Notes: a model not told the origin generated them from the letters alone. DNA of 64,000 nucleotides from Thermoflexales bacterium (GCA_025056965.1 JANWVF010000036.1:1-64000), one strand, 5' to 3'. Shown: positions 35,916-47,879, counted from the first letter of the stretch. Made by a program: numbers and translations.

Positions 35916-37370
35916 CGGCTGCTTCTTGCGCTCACTTTTGGTAGTCGTGGCGCGCGGCTGCGTTTGTTGCGGAGACGCGTGTTGCGGAGACGCGAACGGC
36001 AGATAGGCGAGATAGCGCTGATATACCGTATCGAATTCGCCGGCCTCGACCAGCTTCTCATGCGCATATTGTCGAATTGTATTGGACAAGCTGTAGTGCG
36101 GCTGCGCCCCGCGTTCGTCCACGATCACCAACGACTTGTTCACCAGGTTCGTGAGTAGGTCGAGCACATCTTCTCGACGCAACACCACCGATGCCTCTGC
36201 TTCATTCTCCGGCTGCCAGGCGCACACGGCTTCGGCCAATTCCAACGTCCAGTCGGCCGGGAAAATGGAGAGGCGGCGCAGCATTGCGCGTTCAGCCTCG
36301 GAAAGCAAATCGTAGCTCCAATCTATCATCGTGCGCAGCGTTTGCTGTTTGGGCGGCGCCAATCGGTTGCCGCCGGTGAGCAGGCCGAAGCGGTCGTCCA
36401 GTCGCGCCGCGATCTGCGCGAGCGAAAGCACTCGCAGTCGCGCCGCCGCAAGCTCGATGGCCAACGGTAAGCCATCGAGCTGCTGACACACCTGCACGAG
36501 TAGTGCTTGGTCATCAGGAGCGAGCGTGAAATCCGGGCGGACGGCTTTCGCCCGCTCAACGAACAGCTGCATCGCCTCGTCGCAGCGCATCGGCGGCACC
36601 TGCCAAATCACCTCGCCGGGCACATTCAACGGCTCGCGACTGGTAGCAAGCACAGTCAGGTTCGGGCACATTTGCACCAAACGAATGGCCAGGGTTGCGC
36701 ACGCAGCAATTAGGTGCTCGCACGTGTCCAGCACGATCATCGCACGACCGTCCAACAAACGGTCGCGTAGCGATTCAACGGTGACCGGATCGGGCACTGC
36801 CATGCCGATTGCAGCCGCTACGGCGCTTGGCACCTGCGCGCCATCCTGAACCGATGCCAGCGGCACAATCCATACGCCGTCGGGATAGAGCGGCAGGACC
36901 TCAGAAGCAACTTGCACAGCCAGGCGCGTCTTGCCTACGCCACCCGGACCGGTTAGCGTCAACAGGCGTGTCCCACTAAGCAACTGCTTGATCTCGGCAA
37001 TCTCCTCAGCGCGGCCGACGAAGCTGGTCAGCTGGGTGCGCAAGTTAGTCGGCGGTGCGTTCTTGATGGACGATGCGCCAGCTCGATGGGAGTAGCGCAT
37101 TCCGCGCGCCGCTTCGGCCAGCCGAATCAGCTGCTGCGCCGCCTCGGGATCGTCCTTCAGCCCCAGGGCTTCGACGAATTGGGCGCTAACCACAGCCGGG
37201 TCGGGCATGCGCTGATTATTCTCTAGTCGCGCGATGTGCGCTTCAGAATAACCGACGGCAGTGCCCAGCTCTCGCTGAGTCAACCGAGCGCGGCGGCGCA
37301 GATATCGTAGATATTCGCCGAACGTGGTGAGCAGGGCAGGGGACGGTGCTTCCGTCATGCGTGTTGGCAT
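35886..37370 (-). CDS. XRE HTH plus NB-ARC-type STAND ATPase regulator, lacking the usual TPR C-terminus
   Basis: RARLTQRELGTAVGYSEAHIARLENNQRMPDP (HTH), FVGRAEEIAEIKQLL, LTGPGGVGKTRLAVQVA; C-terminus ends in low-complexity tail. Confidence 0.88.
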   Translation of the reverse strand: MPTRMTEAPSPALLTTFGEYLRYLRRRARLTQRELGTAVGYSEAHIARLENNQRMPDPAVVSAQFVEALGLKDDPEAAQQLIRLAEAARGMRYSHRAGASSIKNAPPTNLRTQLTSFVGRAEEIAEIKQLLSGTRLLTLTGPGGVGKTRLAVQVASEVLPLYPDGVWIVPLASVQDGAQVPSAVAAAIGMAVPDPVTVESLRDRLLDGRAMIVLDTCEHLIAACATLAIRLVQMCPNLTVLATSREPLNVPGEVIWQVPPMRCDEAMQLFVERAKAVRPDFTLAPDDQALLVQVCQQLDGLPLAIELAAARLRVLSLAQIAARLDDRFGLLTGGNRLAPPKQQTLRTMIDWSYDLLSEAERAMLRRLSIFPADWTLELAEAVCAWQPENEAEASVVLRREDVLDLLTNLVNKSLVIVDERGAQPHYSLSNTIRQYAHEKLVEAGEFDTVYQRYLAYLPFASPQHASPQQTQPRATTTKSERKKQPSRSSVSRVA

Positions 37371-37416
37371 GGTGAACGAAGCATTGCTTGTTCTACATTC
37401 TACTGCCACCCCGTGA

Positions 37417-37431
37417 AGATTCTGTGAATCT
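37417..37431. promoter_or_regulatory. Palindromic operator candidate
   Basis: AGATTC-tgt-GAATCT between divergent regulators. Confidence 0.4.
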
Positions 37432-37493
37432 CCCCTTTTAGAGAATCGCACTGCTCTTTGATTGTCAAGATTTAAGATGCCATCATCAGCTTA

Positions 37494-37510
37494 TGTCATC
37501 CGCGATGACA
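37494..37510. promoter_or_regulatory. Palindromic operator candidate
   Basis: TGTCAT-ccgcg-ATGACA. Confidence 0.4.
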
Positions 37511-37628
37511 ACCCACAAATCTGCGTTACACTCGCATTTATTGAGAAGATACTTGGGGTATGCACAACTCTGGCTCTCAGGATATACTAACAGTCCGATA
37601 TATCGAGTGCTGTCGAGAGGAGTCTGGG

Positions 37629-38471
37629 ATGCATTATCTAGCTGAGACCAAAAGAGAGAGAAAGTTAACCCTATTGCTGATCGGCGCAAGCGAGTTCGCT
37701 AAGCGAATCGGCAACTTGATCGAGCAACATGAATACTCCGTCGCGCAAGCCTCAAGTGCGCGCGACGCAGTATCGCACATTAGCCGCGGCAGGATCGGCC
37801 TTGTGTTGCTCGACCTGACCGAGGGCCGTGCTTCACTCGAGCTAGCCGACACCTTGCTCGGGCTGCCGTCCTGTCCGCCGATCGTCGTCCTAGATAGCGA
37901 ACCATCCACGGAACGCTTGCTCGCTGCGATGCGCATTGGCATAACTGACTGCCTGTTCGTCTCGGAGGGCGACCATCGTATCTCCGAGAGATTGAAAGAA
38001 CACCTCGATAAAGCCCAAGCCAGAGCGCATATTCACTCTTCTCATGCCTCGGAGGCGTCAAAGACAACAAATGGCAGAGTCGAGTCGCATAATAATGGCA
38101 CGGCGCATGGCCTCGCCGGTTTGGATCTGAATGCCGCGCGCCGCATCCTCACAATTGAAAATGTGCCGATTATGCTCTCCTCAATTGAGCTGAGCTTGAT
38201 CGAGCTGCTCATGCAACGTGCTCCGGGTGGAGCGACTTACGAGGAGATGGCGCGCGTGGCCTTCCCCACTACTAAAGATATCGAGCACGCCCTGCGGCTG
38301 CTGCGCCCGCACATTGCGCGCCTGCGCCGCAAGTTTGAATCGGTTCACAACGCGCGTTGGCGGATCGTCAACATGCGCAGACAAGGTTATGCACTGCGGC
38401 GCATCGGCGCGCCAATAGCCCCCGTAGACCCTGTCACGACGCAGCAGGTTCAGATCACACATTCAACTTAA
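37629..38471 (+). CDS. Atypical orphan response-regulator-like protein with OmpR-type winged helix
   Basis: Receiver-like N domain (LVLLDL) lacking acidic pair and conserved Lys; C-terminal wHTH ...LRPHIARLRRKFE...WRIVNMRRQGYALRR. Confidence 0.7.
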   Translation: MHYLAETKRERKLTLLLIGASEFAKRIGNLIEQHEYSVAQASSARDAVSHISRGRIGLVLLDLTEGRASLELADTLLGLPSCPPIVVLDSEPSTERLLAAMRIGITDCLFVSEGDHRISERLKEHLDKAQARAHIHSSHASEASKTTNGRVESHNNGTAHGLAGLDLNAARRILTIENVPIMLSSIELSLIELLMQRAPGGATYEEMARVAFPTTKDIEHALRLLRPHIARLRRKFESVHNARWRIVNMRRQGYALRRIGAPIAPVDPVTTQQVQITHST

Positions 38472-39763
38472 CCGGCGGGCGATCGGGGCGAGGCAAGCAC
38501 TACTTCCGCCCTAATCGCTTGCGCAAGAGAAGCGCCACAGCGCACGACGCGCACAACCGCACCGGCGTTGGCCAATGCAGCAATTACATCGTCACTAGGT
38601 TGCTCGGCTCCAAACGAGCGACCATCTAGCACGATGGCAACCACATGGATGCCATTGTGAACAATTTCTTGTACGGCCAGAGCCCAAGCCGGATCTGGCC
38701 AAGCCGAGATGGCGATCAGCGTCGCTCCGCGTGTGAGTAGCACCGACTCTGTAGCTAAGACGCGGTCGAACGGGATTGCGCCGTGCGCGCGTATCACGGC
38801 AAGCGTCTCCAGAATCTTAGTGAGCTGACGCTCGCCGCGCTCACCTGGAATGACCTCGCGATGTGCGCCGTGAGCGATGAGGCCGACGACGCGCCCCTGG
38901 CGCAGGAAGTGCTTGGCGACGGATGCAGCGATCGAAACGGCGTACTCCTCGCTCCGTGGAGGCAGCCAAAACGTCACTTCATCGCCCGCGGCTGGTGAGG
39001 GATGCTCCGTCGGTGTATAGACGATGTCATCTTCTATCGGCCCGAAATGCGCGGCGCTGAATAAGTCCAGCGCGACCCATATATCCGCAATCGGATCAAG
39101 CTCGAACTCTTTGACGATGAGCCGCTGGCGTCGCACGCTGGTAGGCCAGTGAATGCGGTTGATGCTGTCGCCCACCATATAGTCGCGCACGCCGGCAGCG
39201 TTCGTGGTCACGTGGTGCGTGCGTCGGCGCAACGCATCGCCGCCGGTTAGAAAGGTTGCCGGCAGCGGGAAGTCCAAAAGGTCAACGGTGGCCGGGTAGA
39301 CCAGGATGGTGTGGACGATGCTGAGCCGGCGCTGCATTTGATAAATACCCAGCGGATCGCCGCTGCACACGGTTAGCGGACCGAGGGTGTAACGTCCGCG
39401 CTGCACACAGTGCGTCTTCACCCGCCAGCCGCGCCACTGTCGGCCGCCGACGAGGCTGACCACACGGCTGGCGTAGTGCCCCGGCAGAGTGGAATAGTCG
39501 CGCACCTCTACCCACAGCTTGGGGATGCGGCTGAGGTTGGTCAGCTTGAACTCTTCTTCCAGCACTTCCCCGACTTGCGCGACACGGGTGAACGTACGGC
39601 GAGTGATGCGCAGCCAGTTTACGCCCAGCCACGCCCATACGACCGGGATGACGATCAGCATGAAGAGCGTGCCGGCAAAAGTCCACCATAAGCTGCGCCC
39701 GGTGCTCAGCGCGCCGACGAGCGCGATCAAGAGGAGTCCCCAGATGACGCGGTAGCGGGTCAT
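38468..39763 (-). CDS. DUF58 domain-containing protein
   Basis: [30 protein letters not shown]. Confidence 0.9.
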   Translation of the reverse strand: MTRYRVIWGLLLIALVGALSTGRSLWWTFAGTLFMLIVIPVVWAWLGVNWLRITRRTFTRVAQVGEVLEEEFKLTNLSRIPKLWVEVRDYSTLPGHYASRVVSLVGGRQWRGWRVKTHCVQRGRYTLGPLTVCSGDPLGIYQMQRRLSIVHTILVYPATVDLLDFPLPATFLTGGDALRRRTHHVTTNAAGVRDYMVGDSINRIHWPTSVRRQRLIVKEFELDPIADIWVALDLFSAAHFGPIEDDIVYTPTEHPSPAAGDEVTFWLPPRSEEYAVSIAASVAKHFLRQGRVVGLIAHGAHREVIPGERGERQLTKILETLAVIRAHGAIPFDRVLATESVLLTRGATLIAISAWPDPAWALAVQEIVHNGIHVVAIVLDGRSFGAEQPSDDVIAALANAGAVVRVVRCGASLAQAIRAEVVLASPRSPAG

Positions 39764-40710
39764 TTCACGCGAGCGCCCGGCACCGGCGTGACGCGCAGGA
39801 GTTCATCGAGGATCTCGGCCGAGGTGATGCCTTTGATGCGGGCAGCCGGGCTGATGATGATGCGGTGGCCGAGCGTGGCCGGCGCCAGTGCTTTCACGTC
39901 GTCGGGGATCACATAATCCCGGCCATGCACTGCTGCGCGCGCCTGGGCGGTGCGAAACAACGTCCATGCGCCGCGCGGACTGGCGCCGAGATACACGTCG
40001 GGATGCGTGCGCGTAGCGTCTACTAACTGGACGATGTACTGCTTGACCAGCCGATCGCAATAGACTGACTTAAGCAGCTCCTGCGTCTCCACAAGCTCCG
40101 CAGCGTCCGTGATCTGGCTTAGGCTCTCGATGGGATGAGCAAACTGCTGGGCGTCGAGGATCGCCATCTGTTGCTCCGGCGTGGGATAGCCGAGCGAGAC
40201 GCGCATGAGAAAGCGATCGAGCTGAGCTTCGGGCAGCGGGAAGGTGCCTTCGTATTCGATCGGATTCTGCGTAGCCAGCACCAGAAAGGGTGGATGGAGC
40301 TCGTGCGTGACGCCGTCCACCGTCACTTGCCGTTCCTCCATCGCTTCCAGCAGGGCGGCCTGTGTTTTGGGCGTGGCGCGGTTGATCTCGTCGGCCAGCA
40401 CGATCTGCGCCATGATCGGCCCGGGACGGAACTCGAACTCGCCGGTCTTTTGGTTGTAGATCGAGGTGCCCGTTACGTCCGACGGCAGCATGTCAGGGGT
40501 AAATTGGATGCGCTTGAACACGCCGCCGATTGAACGTGCCAGGGCCTTGGCCAGCATCGTCTTACCAACGCCCGGCACGTCCTCGATCAACAGATGACCC
40601 TGGCAAAGCAAGCAGATCGCCGTCAGTTCGATTACGTCGCGCTTGCCGAAGATGACCCGCTCGACGTTATCTATTAACTTCGCGGCCAGGTCGCGGACGG
40701 CTCGCATCAC
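39760..40710 (-). CDS. MoxR-family AAA ATPase
   Basis: [61 protein letters not shown]. Confidence 0.95.
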   Translation of the reverse strand: MMRAVRDLAAKLIDNVERVIFGKRDVIELTAICLLCQGHLLIEDVPGVGKTMLAKALARSIGGVFKRIQFTPDMLPSDVTGTSIYNQKTGEFEFRPGPIMAQIVLADEINRATPKTQAALLEAMEERQVTVDGVTHELHPPFLVLATQNPIEYEGTFPLPEAQLDRFLMRVSLGYPTPEQQMAILDAQQFAHPIESLSQITDAAELVETQELLKSVYCDRLVKQYIVQLVDATRTHPDVYLGASPRGAWTLFRTAQARAAVHGRDYVIPDDVKALAPATLGHRIIISPAARIKGITSAEILDELLRVTPVPGARVK

Positions 40711-40711
40711 G

Positions 40712-41239
40712 CTAGATGAGCTTCTTTACGGCTTCGATGGCAGCATCGTAGTCGGGATGCTGAGCAATCTCCGGCACATACTCGGCGTAGGTCACCGTGT
40801 CATCTTTGTCCACGACGAAGATGGCGCGTTGCTCGATGCGCATTTCCTTGACGTGTGTGCCGGCCGCGTCACCGAATGCCATGTCCTTGTGGTCGGAGAG
40901 CACAGTGATGTTCTTCACCTCGGCATCATTCATCCAGCGGCGCTGCGCCCAGGGCAGGTCGGCGCTGATGGTGATGACTTTCACCTTATCGCCGAATTGC
41001 TCTGCTTCCTCGTTGAAGCGCTTGGTTTGCGCATCGCAGATGCCCGTATCCAGCGACGGCACCACGCTGATGAGCCGGACGCTGCCGCGCATGGTGCTCA
41101 GGTCTACCGGGCTCCAGTCGGTCGCCGTCAGGGTGACGGCCGGGAATTTGTCGCCGGGCTTCAGCTTCGGGCCGATGACGGTGAGCGGTTGGCCCTTGAG
41201 CGTCAGTTCGCCAGTTCGTTCAATGTGTTGATGCGACAT
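40712..41239 (-). CDS. tpx: Thiol peroxidase
   Basis: [24 protein letters not shown]. Confidence 0.94.
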   Translation of the reverse strand: MSHQHIERTGELTLKGQPLTVIGPKLKPGDKFPAVTLTATDWSPVDLSTMRGSVRLISVVPSLDTGICDAQTKRFNEEAEQFGDKVKVITISADLPWAQRRWMNDAEVKNITVLSDHKDMAFGDAAGTHVKEMRIEQRAIFVVDKDDTVTYAEYVPEIAQHPDYDAAIEAVKKLI

Positions 41240-41356
41240 CTCGGTTCAACTCCATGAGCGTTTTAAGGTCTGAATGCGCGCGCAATATACCATGTAGACG
41301 TGATCGTTCGGTAAAGATCGCGTCCGGATGCCAATTTCTGCTAGAGTAAGGGCGTT

Positions 41357-42610
41357 ATGGCGCCTGCTCACCTGCCCACCTCACGCGCAGCGGCGGCTGC
41401 CTTGGACGTGCATGACCCCCTGGCTAGTTTTCGCGCTCGTTTCTACCTGCCGGAAGGCGTGATCTATCTTGATGGCAACTCGCTCGGTCCATTACCCGGC
41501 GCGGCGCGCCAACGGCTGGCGCAGGTGGTCGAGGCGGAATGGGGCGAGGGACTGATCCGCAGCTGGAACGCAGCCGGTTGGATCGAGCTACCGCGTCGAA
41601 TCGGTGACAAGCTCGCCCGCTTGATCGGCGCGCAGCCGGGCGAAGTGATCGTGGCCGATTCCACCTCGATCAACCTCTTCAAAGTCCTGGCCGGCGCGCT
41701 GGCGCTGCGGCCGGGCCGTCGCCGCATCGTATCCGAACGCGATAACTTCCCCACTGACCTCTACATGGCGCAGGGATTGATCGAACTCATCGGGGGTGGG
41801 CATGAGTTACGCTTGGTTGAGGCGGACGAGATCGGCGACGCGATGGATGAAGACACGGCCGTTGTGATGCTCACCCACGTGAACTACCGCGACGGCCGGA
41901 TGCACGACATGGCCGCCGTCACGCGACGCGCCCACGCCTGCGGGGCGTTGGTGATCTGGGATTTAGCACACTCGGCAGGCGCAGTGCCGGTGAACCTGAA
42001 CGGCGCGCAGGCTGACTTCGCCGTGGGCTGCGGCTACAAGTATTTGAACGGCGGGCCGGGCGCACCGGCATTCGTCTTCGTCGCGCGGCGACATCAAGCC
42101 GACTTCCGCCAACCGTTGGCCGGCTGGCTGGGACATGCGCAGCCCTTCGCCTTCGAGACGGACTATCGGCCCGCCGAGGGCATCGCCCGCGCGCTATGCG
42201 GCACGCCCCCCATCCTCAGCTTAGCCGCGCTGGAATGCGGCGTGGACATCGCACTGGAAGCCCCTATGTCGGCCGTGCGCGCCAAATCGCTGGCGTTGAC
42301 CGACTTATTCATCGCCCTGGTCGAACAACGCTGCGCGTCGCATGGTCTGCGCCTGGTCACACCGCGCGAACCCGACCGGCGCGGCAGCCAGGTGTGCTTC
42401 GCACATCCAAACGCCTTCCCTATCATGCAGGCGCTGATTGCGCGCGGGGTGATCGGTGACTTTCGCGCACCGGACATCCTGCGCTTTGGCTTCGCGCCGC
42501 TCTTCGTGCGCTACGTGGATGCTTGGGACGCCGCGCATATCCTGGCTGATGTGCTCGATGCGCGCGCCTGGGATCGCCCGGAGTTCCACCGGCGGGCGAA
42601 GGTGACGTGA
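41357..42610 (+). CDS. kynU: Kynureninase
   Basis: [63 protein letters not shown]. Confidence 0.93.
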   Translation: MAPAHLPTSRAAAAALDVHDPLASFRARFYLPEGVIYLDGNSLGPLPGAARQRLAQVVEAEWGEGLIRSWNAAGWIELPRRIGDKLARLIGAQPGEVIVADSTSINLFKVLAGALALRPGRRRIVSERDNFPTDLYMAQGLIELIGGGHELRLVEADEIGDAMDEDTAVVMLTHVNYRDGRMHDMAAVTRRAHACGALVIWDLAHSAGAVPVNLNGAQADFAVGCGYKYLNGGPGAPAFVFVARRHQADFRQPLAGWLGHAQPFAFETDYRPAEGIARALCGTPPILSLAALECGVDIALEAPMSAVRAKSLALTDLFIALVEQRCASHGLRLVTPREPDRRGSQVCFAHPNAFPIMQALIARGVIGDFRAPDILRFGFAPLFVRYVDAWDAAHILADVLDARAWDRPEFHRRAKVT

Positions 42611-42622
42611 GATTCGGACGCT

Positions 42623-45600
42623 TCATCGTTGCTTCGCGCGCTTCGCCGCTCTTGCCAAGGCCGCTTCTTTGGCTTCCCACTCAGCAGCTTGCTCGAGCAC
42701 GCGCCGAAGGAAGCGACCGGTATAGCTCTCTGCGACCTGCGCGACTTCTTCCGGCGTGCCCTGGGCGACGATCCGCCCCCCGCCTTCGCCACCTTCCGGA
42801 CCCAAGTCAATGATCCAATCGGCCACCTTGATAATGTCAAGGTGATGTTCAATCACTACTACGGTGTTGCCATCGTCCACCAGCTTGTTCAGCACGTGGA
42901 TCAGCTTATGCACGTCGGCATGGTGCAAGCCGACCGACGGCTCGTCGAGCACGTAAATGGTGCGGCCGGTGGCGCGCTTGCTCAGCTCGCGGCTCAGCTT
43001 CACCCGCTGCGCCTCACCACCGCTTAGGGTGGTCGCCGGCTGGCCCAGCCGGATGTAGCCTAGGCCGACTTCCTCAAGCGTCTGTAGCTTGCGCGCGATG
43101 GCCGGGATGTCCTTGAAGAAGTCCATCGCCTCGGTCACCGTCATATCCAGCACCTCGGCGATGTTCTTGCCTTTGTAGCGCACCTGCAGCGTCTCGCGGT
43201 TGAAGCGCGTGCCGTGGCACACGTCACACGTCACGTAAATGTCGGGCATGAACTGCATCTGAATCTGCAACACGCCCTGACCCTCGCACGCTTCGCATCG
43301 CCCGCCCTTGACGTTGAAGGAGAAGCGCCCGCTCTTGTAGCCGCGGACTTTGCTTTCGGGCAGCTCGGCGAACAGCTCACGCAGCGGCGTCCATAGGCCG
43401 GTGTAGGTGGCCGGGTTGCTGCGCGGCGTGCGCCCGATCGGCTGTTGGTCAATGTTGATGACTTTGTCGAGGTGTTCTACGCCGAGGATGGTGTCGAGCT
43501 CACCCGGATGCTCGAGCGCGCCGTTGAGCCGATTGGCCAGCGCCTTGTAGAGGCACTCCACGATGAGCGATGACTTGCCGCTGCCGCTCACGCCGGTCAC
43601 AACGACGAATTTGCCCAGCGGGATCTCGACGTCAATGTTCTTCAGGTTGTTCTCGCGAACTCCCTTGAGGATCAACTTCTTGCCGTTGCCGGGGCGCCGC
43701 TGCTTGGGCACGGCGATGCGTTTGCGGCCGCTGAGATAGGCGCCGGTGAGTGATGCCCCGTTCCTCATGATCTGCTGCGGCGTGCCGGTGGCGATGACCT
43801 GACCGCCATGCTCGCCGGCGCCTGGGCCCATATCAATAATCCAGTCGGCGGCGCGCATCGTGTCGTCGTCGTGTTCGACGACCAGCACGGTGTTGCCCAA
43901 ATCGCGCAGCCGCGTGAGCGTGTTAATCAGACGCTGTTGGTCGCGCTGGTGCAGGCCGATGCTCGGCTCATCCAGCACATACAGGACGCCCGTCAACTGT
44001 GAGCCGACCTGGGTGGCCAGTCGAATGCGCTGCGCTTCGCCGCCGCTCAGGGTGTTGGCGCTACGGCTCAGGGTGAGATAGTCCAACCCAACATCCACCA
44101 GGAACTGCAAGCGCGCGCGGATCTCTTTCACAATTTGCCGGGCGATCTGCTTGTCGCGATCGCTCAACGCGACGGATGAGTCCGGCCGCGCGCCCCGATC
44201 ATTCGCCGGGTGCTGCGCGCCCTGAGGCGCGTCATCCTTGATCCCCAGCGAATCCACCCAGGCCAGCGCCTCGCGGATGCTCATATCGGTCACTTCGGCG
44301 ATGTTCTTGCCGGCTACCTTGACGCATAGCACCTCTTCCCTCAAGCGCTTGCCGCCGCAGGCCTCGCAGGGGCGGAAGGTCATCACTTCCTCGATGCTCT
44401 GCTTGATGTAGTCGCTGGTGCTCTCACGATAACGCCGCATCAAGTTAGGGATGACGCCCTCAAAGCTGACGTCGTACTGCCGGCGCTCGCCTAGGCGGTT
44501 GACGTAGCTCACCCGCACGCGCTCACCGCCGGCTCCGTATAGGATCAGGTCGCGCTGCGCCTGGCTGAGCTGTCGCCACGGCTTGTCCATCGGGATATCG
44601 TAGGCCTTGCACACCGCGCGCAGCATCTGGCGGCCCCAGCTCTCATCATCGTCGCTGTTCCAGCCGCTGGCGTTGATGGCGCCTTCCTCCAGCGATAGAT
44701 CGGGGTTCGGCACGACCAGCGCCGGGTCAATCTCGCGCTTGCTTCCTAGGCCCTGGCATTCCGGGCAGGCGCCCTGTGGGGCGTTGAACGAAAACAGCTT
44801 CGGCTCCAGGTCGGGGTAGCTCTTGCCGGTAGCTGGGTCTACCTTCTTCTCGCTGAAGAAGATGTCGCGCCAAGCGCCAGGCGCGGGCTGGGAGACGGTA
44901 GAAGGCGGGCCATCTTGCGCTTGCCCGCCTGCATCTCGCGCCTCTTGCACCATGGCGATCATGAAACCGTCGCCGAGCTTGAGCGCGGTCTCAACCGAGT
45001 CGTTGAGCCGCGCCAGGAATTGGCGACGCTCCTCATCCGCTCCTGCACCGTCCGAGTTTGACTCACGAGACCCTGCCGGGTCCGGCACGACCAGGCGGTC
45101 CACTACGGCCTCGATGTTGTGAAGTTTGTAGCGGTCGAGCGAGATGTCCTCATCCACGCTGCGAATCTCGCCATCTACGCGCACGCGCGCGAAGCCCTGC
45201 TTGCGCACGTCTTCAAACACCTGCTGGTGGTGGCCTTTTTTGTCCCGGATGAGCGGGGCAAGGATCTGCACGCGCGTGCCAGGGGGCAGTGCGGCGATCT
45301 GATCCACGATCTGCTGCGCCGTTTGCGACACAAGCGGCAAGCCCGTGACCGGCGAGTACTGCACGCCGATGCGCGCGAACATCAGGCGCAGGTAGTCGTA
45401 GATTTCAGTGACGGTGCCGACGGTCGAGCGCGGGTTGTGGCTGCTGCCTTTTTGGTCAATCGAGACGGCCGGCGAGAGCCCCTCGATCTGATCCACATCC
45501 GGCTTCTCCATCTGGCCGAGGAACTGCCGGGCGTAGGCCGAGAGACTTTCGACGTAGCGGCGCTGGCCTTCGGCGAAGATGGTGTCGAACGCCAACGACG

Positions 45601-45718
45601 ACTTACCGCTGCCGCTCAGGCCGGTGATGACAACCAGTTTGTCGCGCGGGATCTCAACGTTAATGTTCTTGAGGTTGTGCACGCGCGCGCCGCGCACCAC
45701 GATCTTGTCCTGCGCCAT
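42623..45718 (-). CDS. uvrA: Excinuclease ABC subunit A
   Basis: Two ABC signatures, CPECQG and CEACEGQG zinc modules, [46 protein letters not shown]. Confidence 0.98.
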   Translation of the reverse strand: MAQDKIVVRGARVHNLKNINVEIPRDKLVVITGLSGSGKSSLAFDTIFAEGQRRYVESLSAYARQFLGQMEKPDVDQIEGLSPAVSIDQKGSSHNPRSTVGTVTEIYDYLRLMFARIGVQYSPVTGLPLVSQTAQQIVDQIAALPPGTRVQILAPLIRDKKGHHQQVFEDVRKQGFARVRVDGEIRSVDEDISLDRYKLHNIEAVVDRLVVPDPAGSRESNSDGAGADEERRQFLARLNDSVETALKLGDGFMIAMVQEARDAGGQAQDGPPSTVSQPAPGAWRDIFFSEKKVDPATGKSYPDLEPKLFSFNAPQGACPECQGLGSKREIDPALVVPNPDLSLEEGAINASGWNSDDDESWGRQMLRAVCKAYDIPMDKPWRQLSQAQRDLILYGAGGERVRVSYVNRLGERRQYDVSFEGVIPNLMRRYRESTSDYIKQSIEEVMTFRPCEACGGKRLREEVLCVKVAGKNIAEVTDMSIREALAWVDSLGIKDDAPQGAQHPANDRGARPDSSVALSDRDKQIARQIVKEIRARLQFLVDVGLDYLTLSRSANTLSGGEAQRIRLATQVGSQLTGVLYVLDEPSIGLHQRDQQRLINTLTRLRDLGNTVLVVEHDDDTMRAADWIIDMGPGAGEHGGQVIATGTPQQIMRNGASLTGAYLSGRKRIAVPKQRRPGNGKKLILKGVRENNLKNIDVEIPLGKFVVVTGVSGSGKSSLIVECLYKALANRLNGALEHPGELDTILGVEHLDKVINIDQQPIGRTPRSNPATYTGLWTPLRELFAELPESKVRGYKSGRFSFNVKGGRCEACEGQGVLQIQMQFMPDIYVTCDVCHGTRFNRETLQVRYKGKNIAEVLDMTVTEAMDFFKDIPAIARKLQTLEEVGLGYIRLGQPATTLSGGEAQRVKLSRELSKRATGRTIYVLDEPSVGLHHADVHKLIHVLNKLVDDGNTVVVIEHHLDIIKVADWIIDLGPEGGEGGGRIVAQGTPEEVAQVAESYTGRFLRRVLEQAAEWEAKEAALARAAKRAKQR

Positions 45719-45825
45719 ATCCGTTTAACCCCAACTCGTTCCACATGCTTTCGACCGCGAGATGCGTCGAATCGAAGCGAGTAACTATAGCACGCATGTT
45801 CTACGCAAGCGGGCCGACGGCGCGC

Positions 45826-47535
45826 TCATGGTTGAGGAATGACTTCGCTGGCCGGCACGCGCCGCAAGTTGATCATCCACTCGCTCAAACTGCGAAAGCG
45901 ATCGCTGGGGTAAACGATTGGCGCCACCTGCACGTTGCGCACGCGCGAGGAGATCACATAGTCGAAGGCCGGGTAGTAGAGCATAATGGCCGGCAACTCC
46001 TCGACGAACTTCTGCTGGAAGCGCCGATACAACTCGACGCGCAGAGCGCGATCGGTCGTCGTGCGCGCCTGCTCCAACCACTGACTGGCTTCGGCGTTCT
46101 CCCATCCGGTGAAGTTCTGGCCGGCGCTGGCTTGGCTTCGGTGCCACAGCGGGAAAGGATCCGGGTCGCCGTCGAGCAAGGTTTCGGCGAGGGCAACTTG
46201 GAATTGGTGCGTGGCAAGAAAGTTGCGCACGATGTTGCGCACCGGAATCACCGTCACTTGTACGCCCAGTTCACGCCATTGCTGGGCGACGGCCTCGGCT
46301 ACCTGAGGATAAATCCCACTTTCGGGCGTCAGCAGCGTGAAAGCGATCGGCTCACCCCCCTTTTGCCAGACCTCGACGTTCGACGGCGCGACGATGGAAA
46401 CTTCATAGCCGGCCTCGCGCAGCAGCTGCTTGGCGCGCTCCAGATCGCGGCCGGAGGTGCGCACGTCGGCATCGTGCGCCCATGTGCCGGGGATGAACGG
46501 CGTGTGGGCAAGGATGCCACGGCCCTTCAGCACGTCGCGGATGATCGCTTCTCGATCCAGCGCCAGCAGCAGCGCCTGACGCACCGGCAACTCGGTGAGA
46601 GCCAAAGCGCCGCTGTCCTTGCGTAAGTTGATCATGAGCGCGACGAAGCGGGCACTCGGCATGCTGTAGGTCGTCGTGTTCGGTAGCTCCGAAGCCGCGC
46701 TCGTCTCCGCCGTCGAACTGAAGTCGGCCATGCCGTCTACGTCGCCGTTCCGGAATGCGTCGAGCAAACTCCCCGAATTGGGGTAGTAGCGCAGCACGAA
46801 CCGGCCGAGCTTGGGCCGAGCGCCGAAGTAAGTCGGAGATGGTTCAAGCGTGATCGAGGAGATGCGTCCGCCGGACGTGTTCAGCTCAGCCACGCGCCAA
46901 GGTCCATTGCCTTTGGGCTGCTGGTTGAAGGGGAGCTTATCCAGGTTCGCTGCCGTTGTCCCCTCTAGAGCATGTTTCGGCAGCAAACCGATGGTAGTGT
47001 AGTCTATGAAGGGCGCATAGGGTTGGTTGAGCCTAAACTGGACGGTGTAGTCGTCCAGCTTGGTCGCCTCCACTTGCCGCCATAGTTCGCTGATGTCCTT
47101 GCGACCGGGGAAATCGGGCTGCTTGATTAAGTTGATTGTGAAAAGCACGTCGTCGGCCGTCACCGGCGCGCCGTCCTCCCAACGTGCGTCTCGCCGCAGC
47201 TTGAAGGTGTATGTGATGCCATCCGGCGAGATGGACCACGTCTCGGCCAAGTCCGGCACGGCCTCGCCGCTCTCGTTCAGCCGAGTTAAGCCGCTGAATA
47301 CCAAGCTGCATAAGTCGCGGTCGGCCTCGTTCAACTGGCACAGCAGCGGGTTGATCTGCTTCGGCGCACCGACCACGCCCTCGACGTACGTGCCGCCCTC
47401 GGCCGGGACAAGCACCGTGTCGCGCGAGACGATAAATTGGTAGACCAGGAAGGCGACGCCCATGATCCCGAGCGTGATGAAGAGCAGGGAGAGCCGGAGC
47501 GTGCGCATGACGTCAGCTCGACCGGTGCGTGCCAA
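45826..47535 (-). CDS. Family 5 (peptide/oligopeptide-type) ABC transporter substrate-binding protein
   Basis: GAPKQINPLLCQLNEADRDLCSLVFSGLTRLNESGEAVPDLAETWSISPDGITYTFKLRRDARWEDGAPVTADDVLFTI. Confidence 0.92.
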   Translation of the reverse strand: MARTGRADVMRTLRLSLLFITLGIMGVAFLVYQFIVSRDTVLVPAEGGTYVEGVVGAPKQINPLLCQLNEADRDLCSLVFSGLTRLNESGEAVPDLAETWSISPDGITYTFKLRRDARWEDGAPVTADDVLFTINLIKQPDFPGRKDISELWRQVEATKLDDYTVQFRLNQPYAPFIDYTTIGLLPKHALEGTTAANLDKLPFNQQPKGNGPWRVAELNTSGGRISSITLEPSPTYFGARPKLGRFVLRYYPNSGSLLDAFRNGDVDGMADFSSTAETSAASELPNTTTYSMPSARFVALMINLRKDSGALALTELPVRQALLLALDREAIIRDVLKGRGILAHTPFIPGTWAHDADVRTSGRDLERAKQLLREAGYEVSIVAPSNVEVWQKGGEPIAFTLLTPESGIYPQVAEAVAQQWRELGVQVTVIPVRNIVRNFLATHQFQVALAETLLDGDPDPFPLWHRSQASAGQNFTGWENAEASQWLEQARTTTDRALRVELYRRFQQKFVEELPAIMLYYPAFDYVISSRVRNVQVAPIVYPSDRFRSLSEWMINLRRVPASEVIPQP

Positions 47536-47608
47536 AAGCCGAGGGCGAGGGACAGAGGGCTAGAGTCAAGTGTTAGAGCTTTTGCTCTCTGCCCCGGCCG
47601 TGTCGGTC

Positions 47609-47839
47609 TTATCGGTTCGCCGAGAAGAAGATGACGTTGATTAGCGCAAGGACGAAGAAAGCGATGGCGATGAAGATCGTGATGGTGAAGAGCATGCGAT
47701 CAATGCCGCGGCGAGTCTGATAGATGCCCTGCGCCCCGCCGAACACGCCACCCAGCTCTTCTCCTTTTGACTGCAGCAGCACGGCGGCGATCAGCGCGAC
47801 GCCGAGCAGAATCTGCGCAATGCTGAGAAAGACGTTCAT
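47609..47839 (-). CDS. secG: Preprotein translocase subunit SecG
   Basis: IAQILLGVALIAAVLLQSKGEELGGVFGG. Confidence 0.93.
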   Translation of the reverse strand: MNVFLSIAQILLGVALIAAVLLQSKGEELGGVFGGAQGIYQTRRGIDRMLFTITIFIAIAFFVLALINVIFFSANR

Positions 47840-47879
47840 AGCGATCGTGGATTATAGAGGACGGCCGAGGCCTGCCGCG

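Noticed and set aside
40712-41239. Selenoprotein candidate (thiol peroxidase), prompted by the tRNA-Sec
   Set aside because: Catalytic position is an ordinary Cys codon; no in-frame TGA found in it or in the thioredoxin-domain gene.
40643-41257. 204-aa and 144-aa plus-strand ORFs
   Set aside because: Antisense to tpx/MoxR, which have clear motifs.
47575-47588. AGAGC-tttt-GCTCT hairpin between secG and the peptide SBP gene
   Set aside because: Only 5 bp and without a T-run; too weak to call a terminator.
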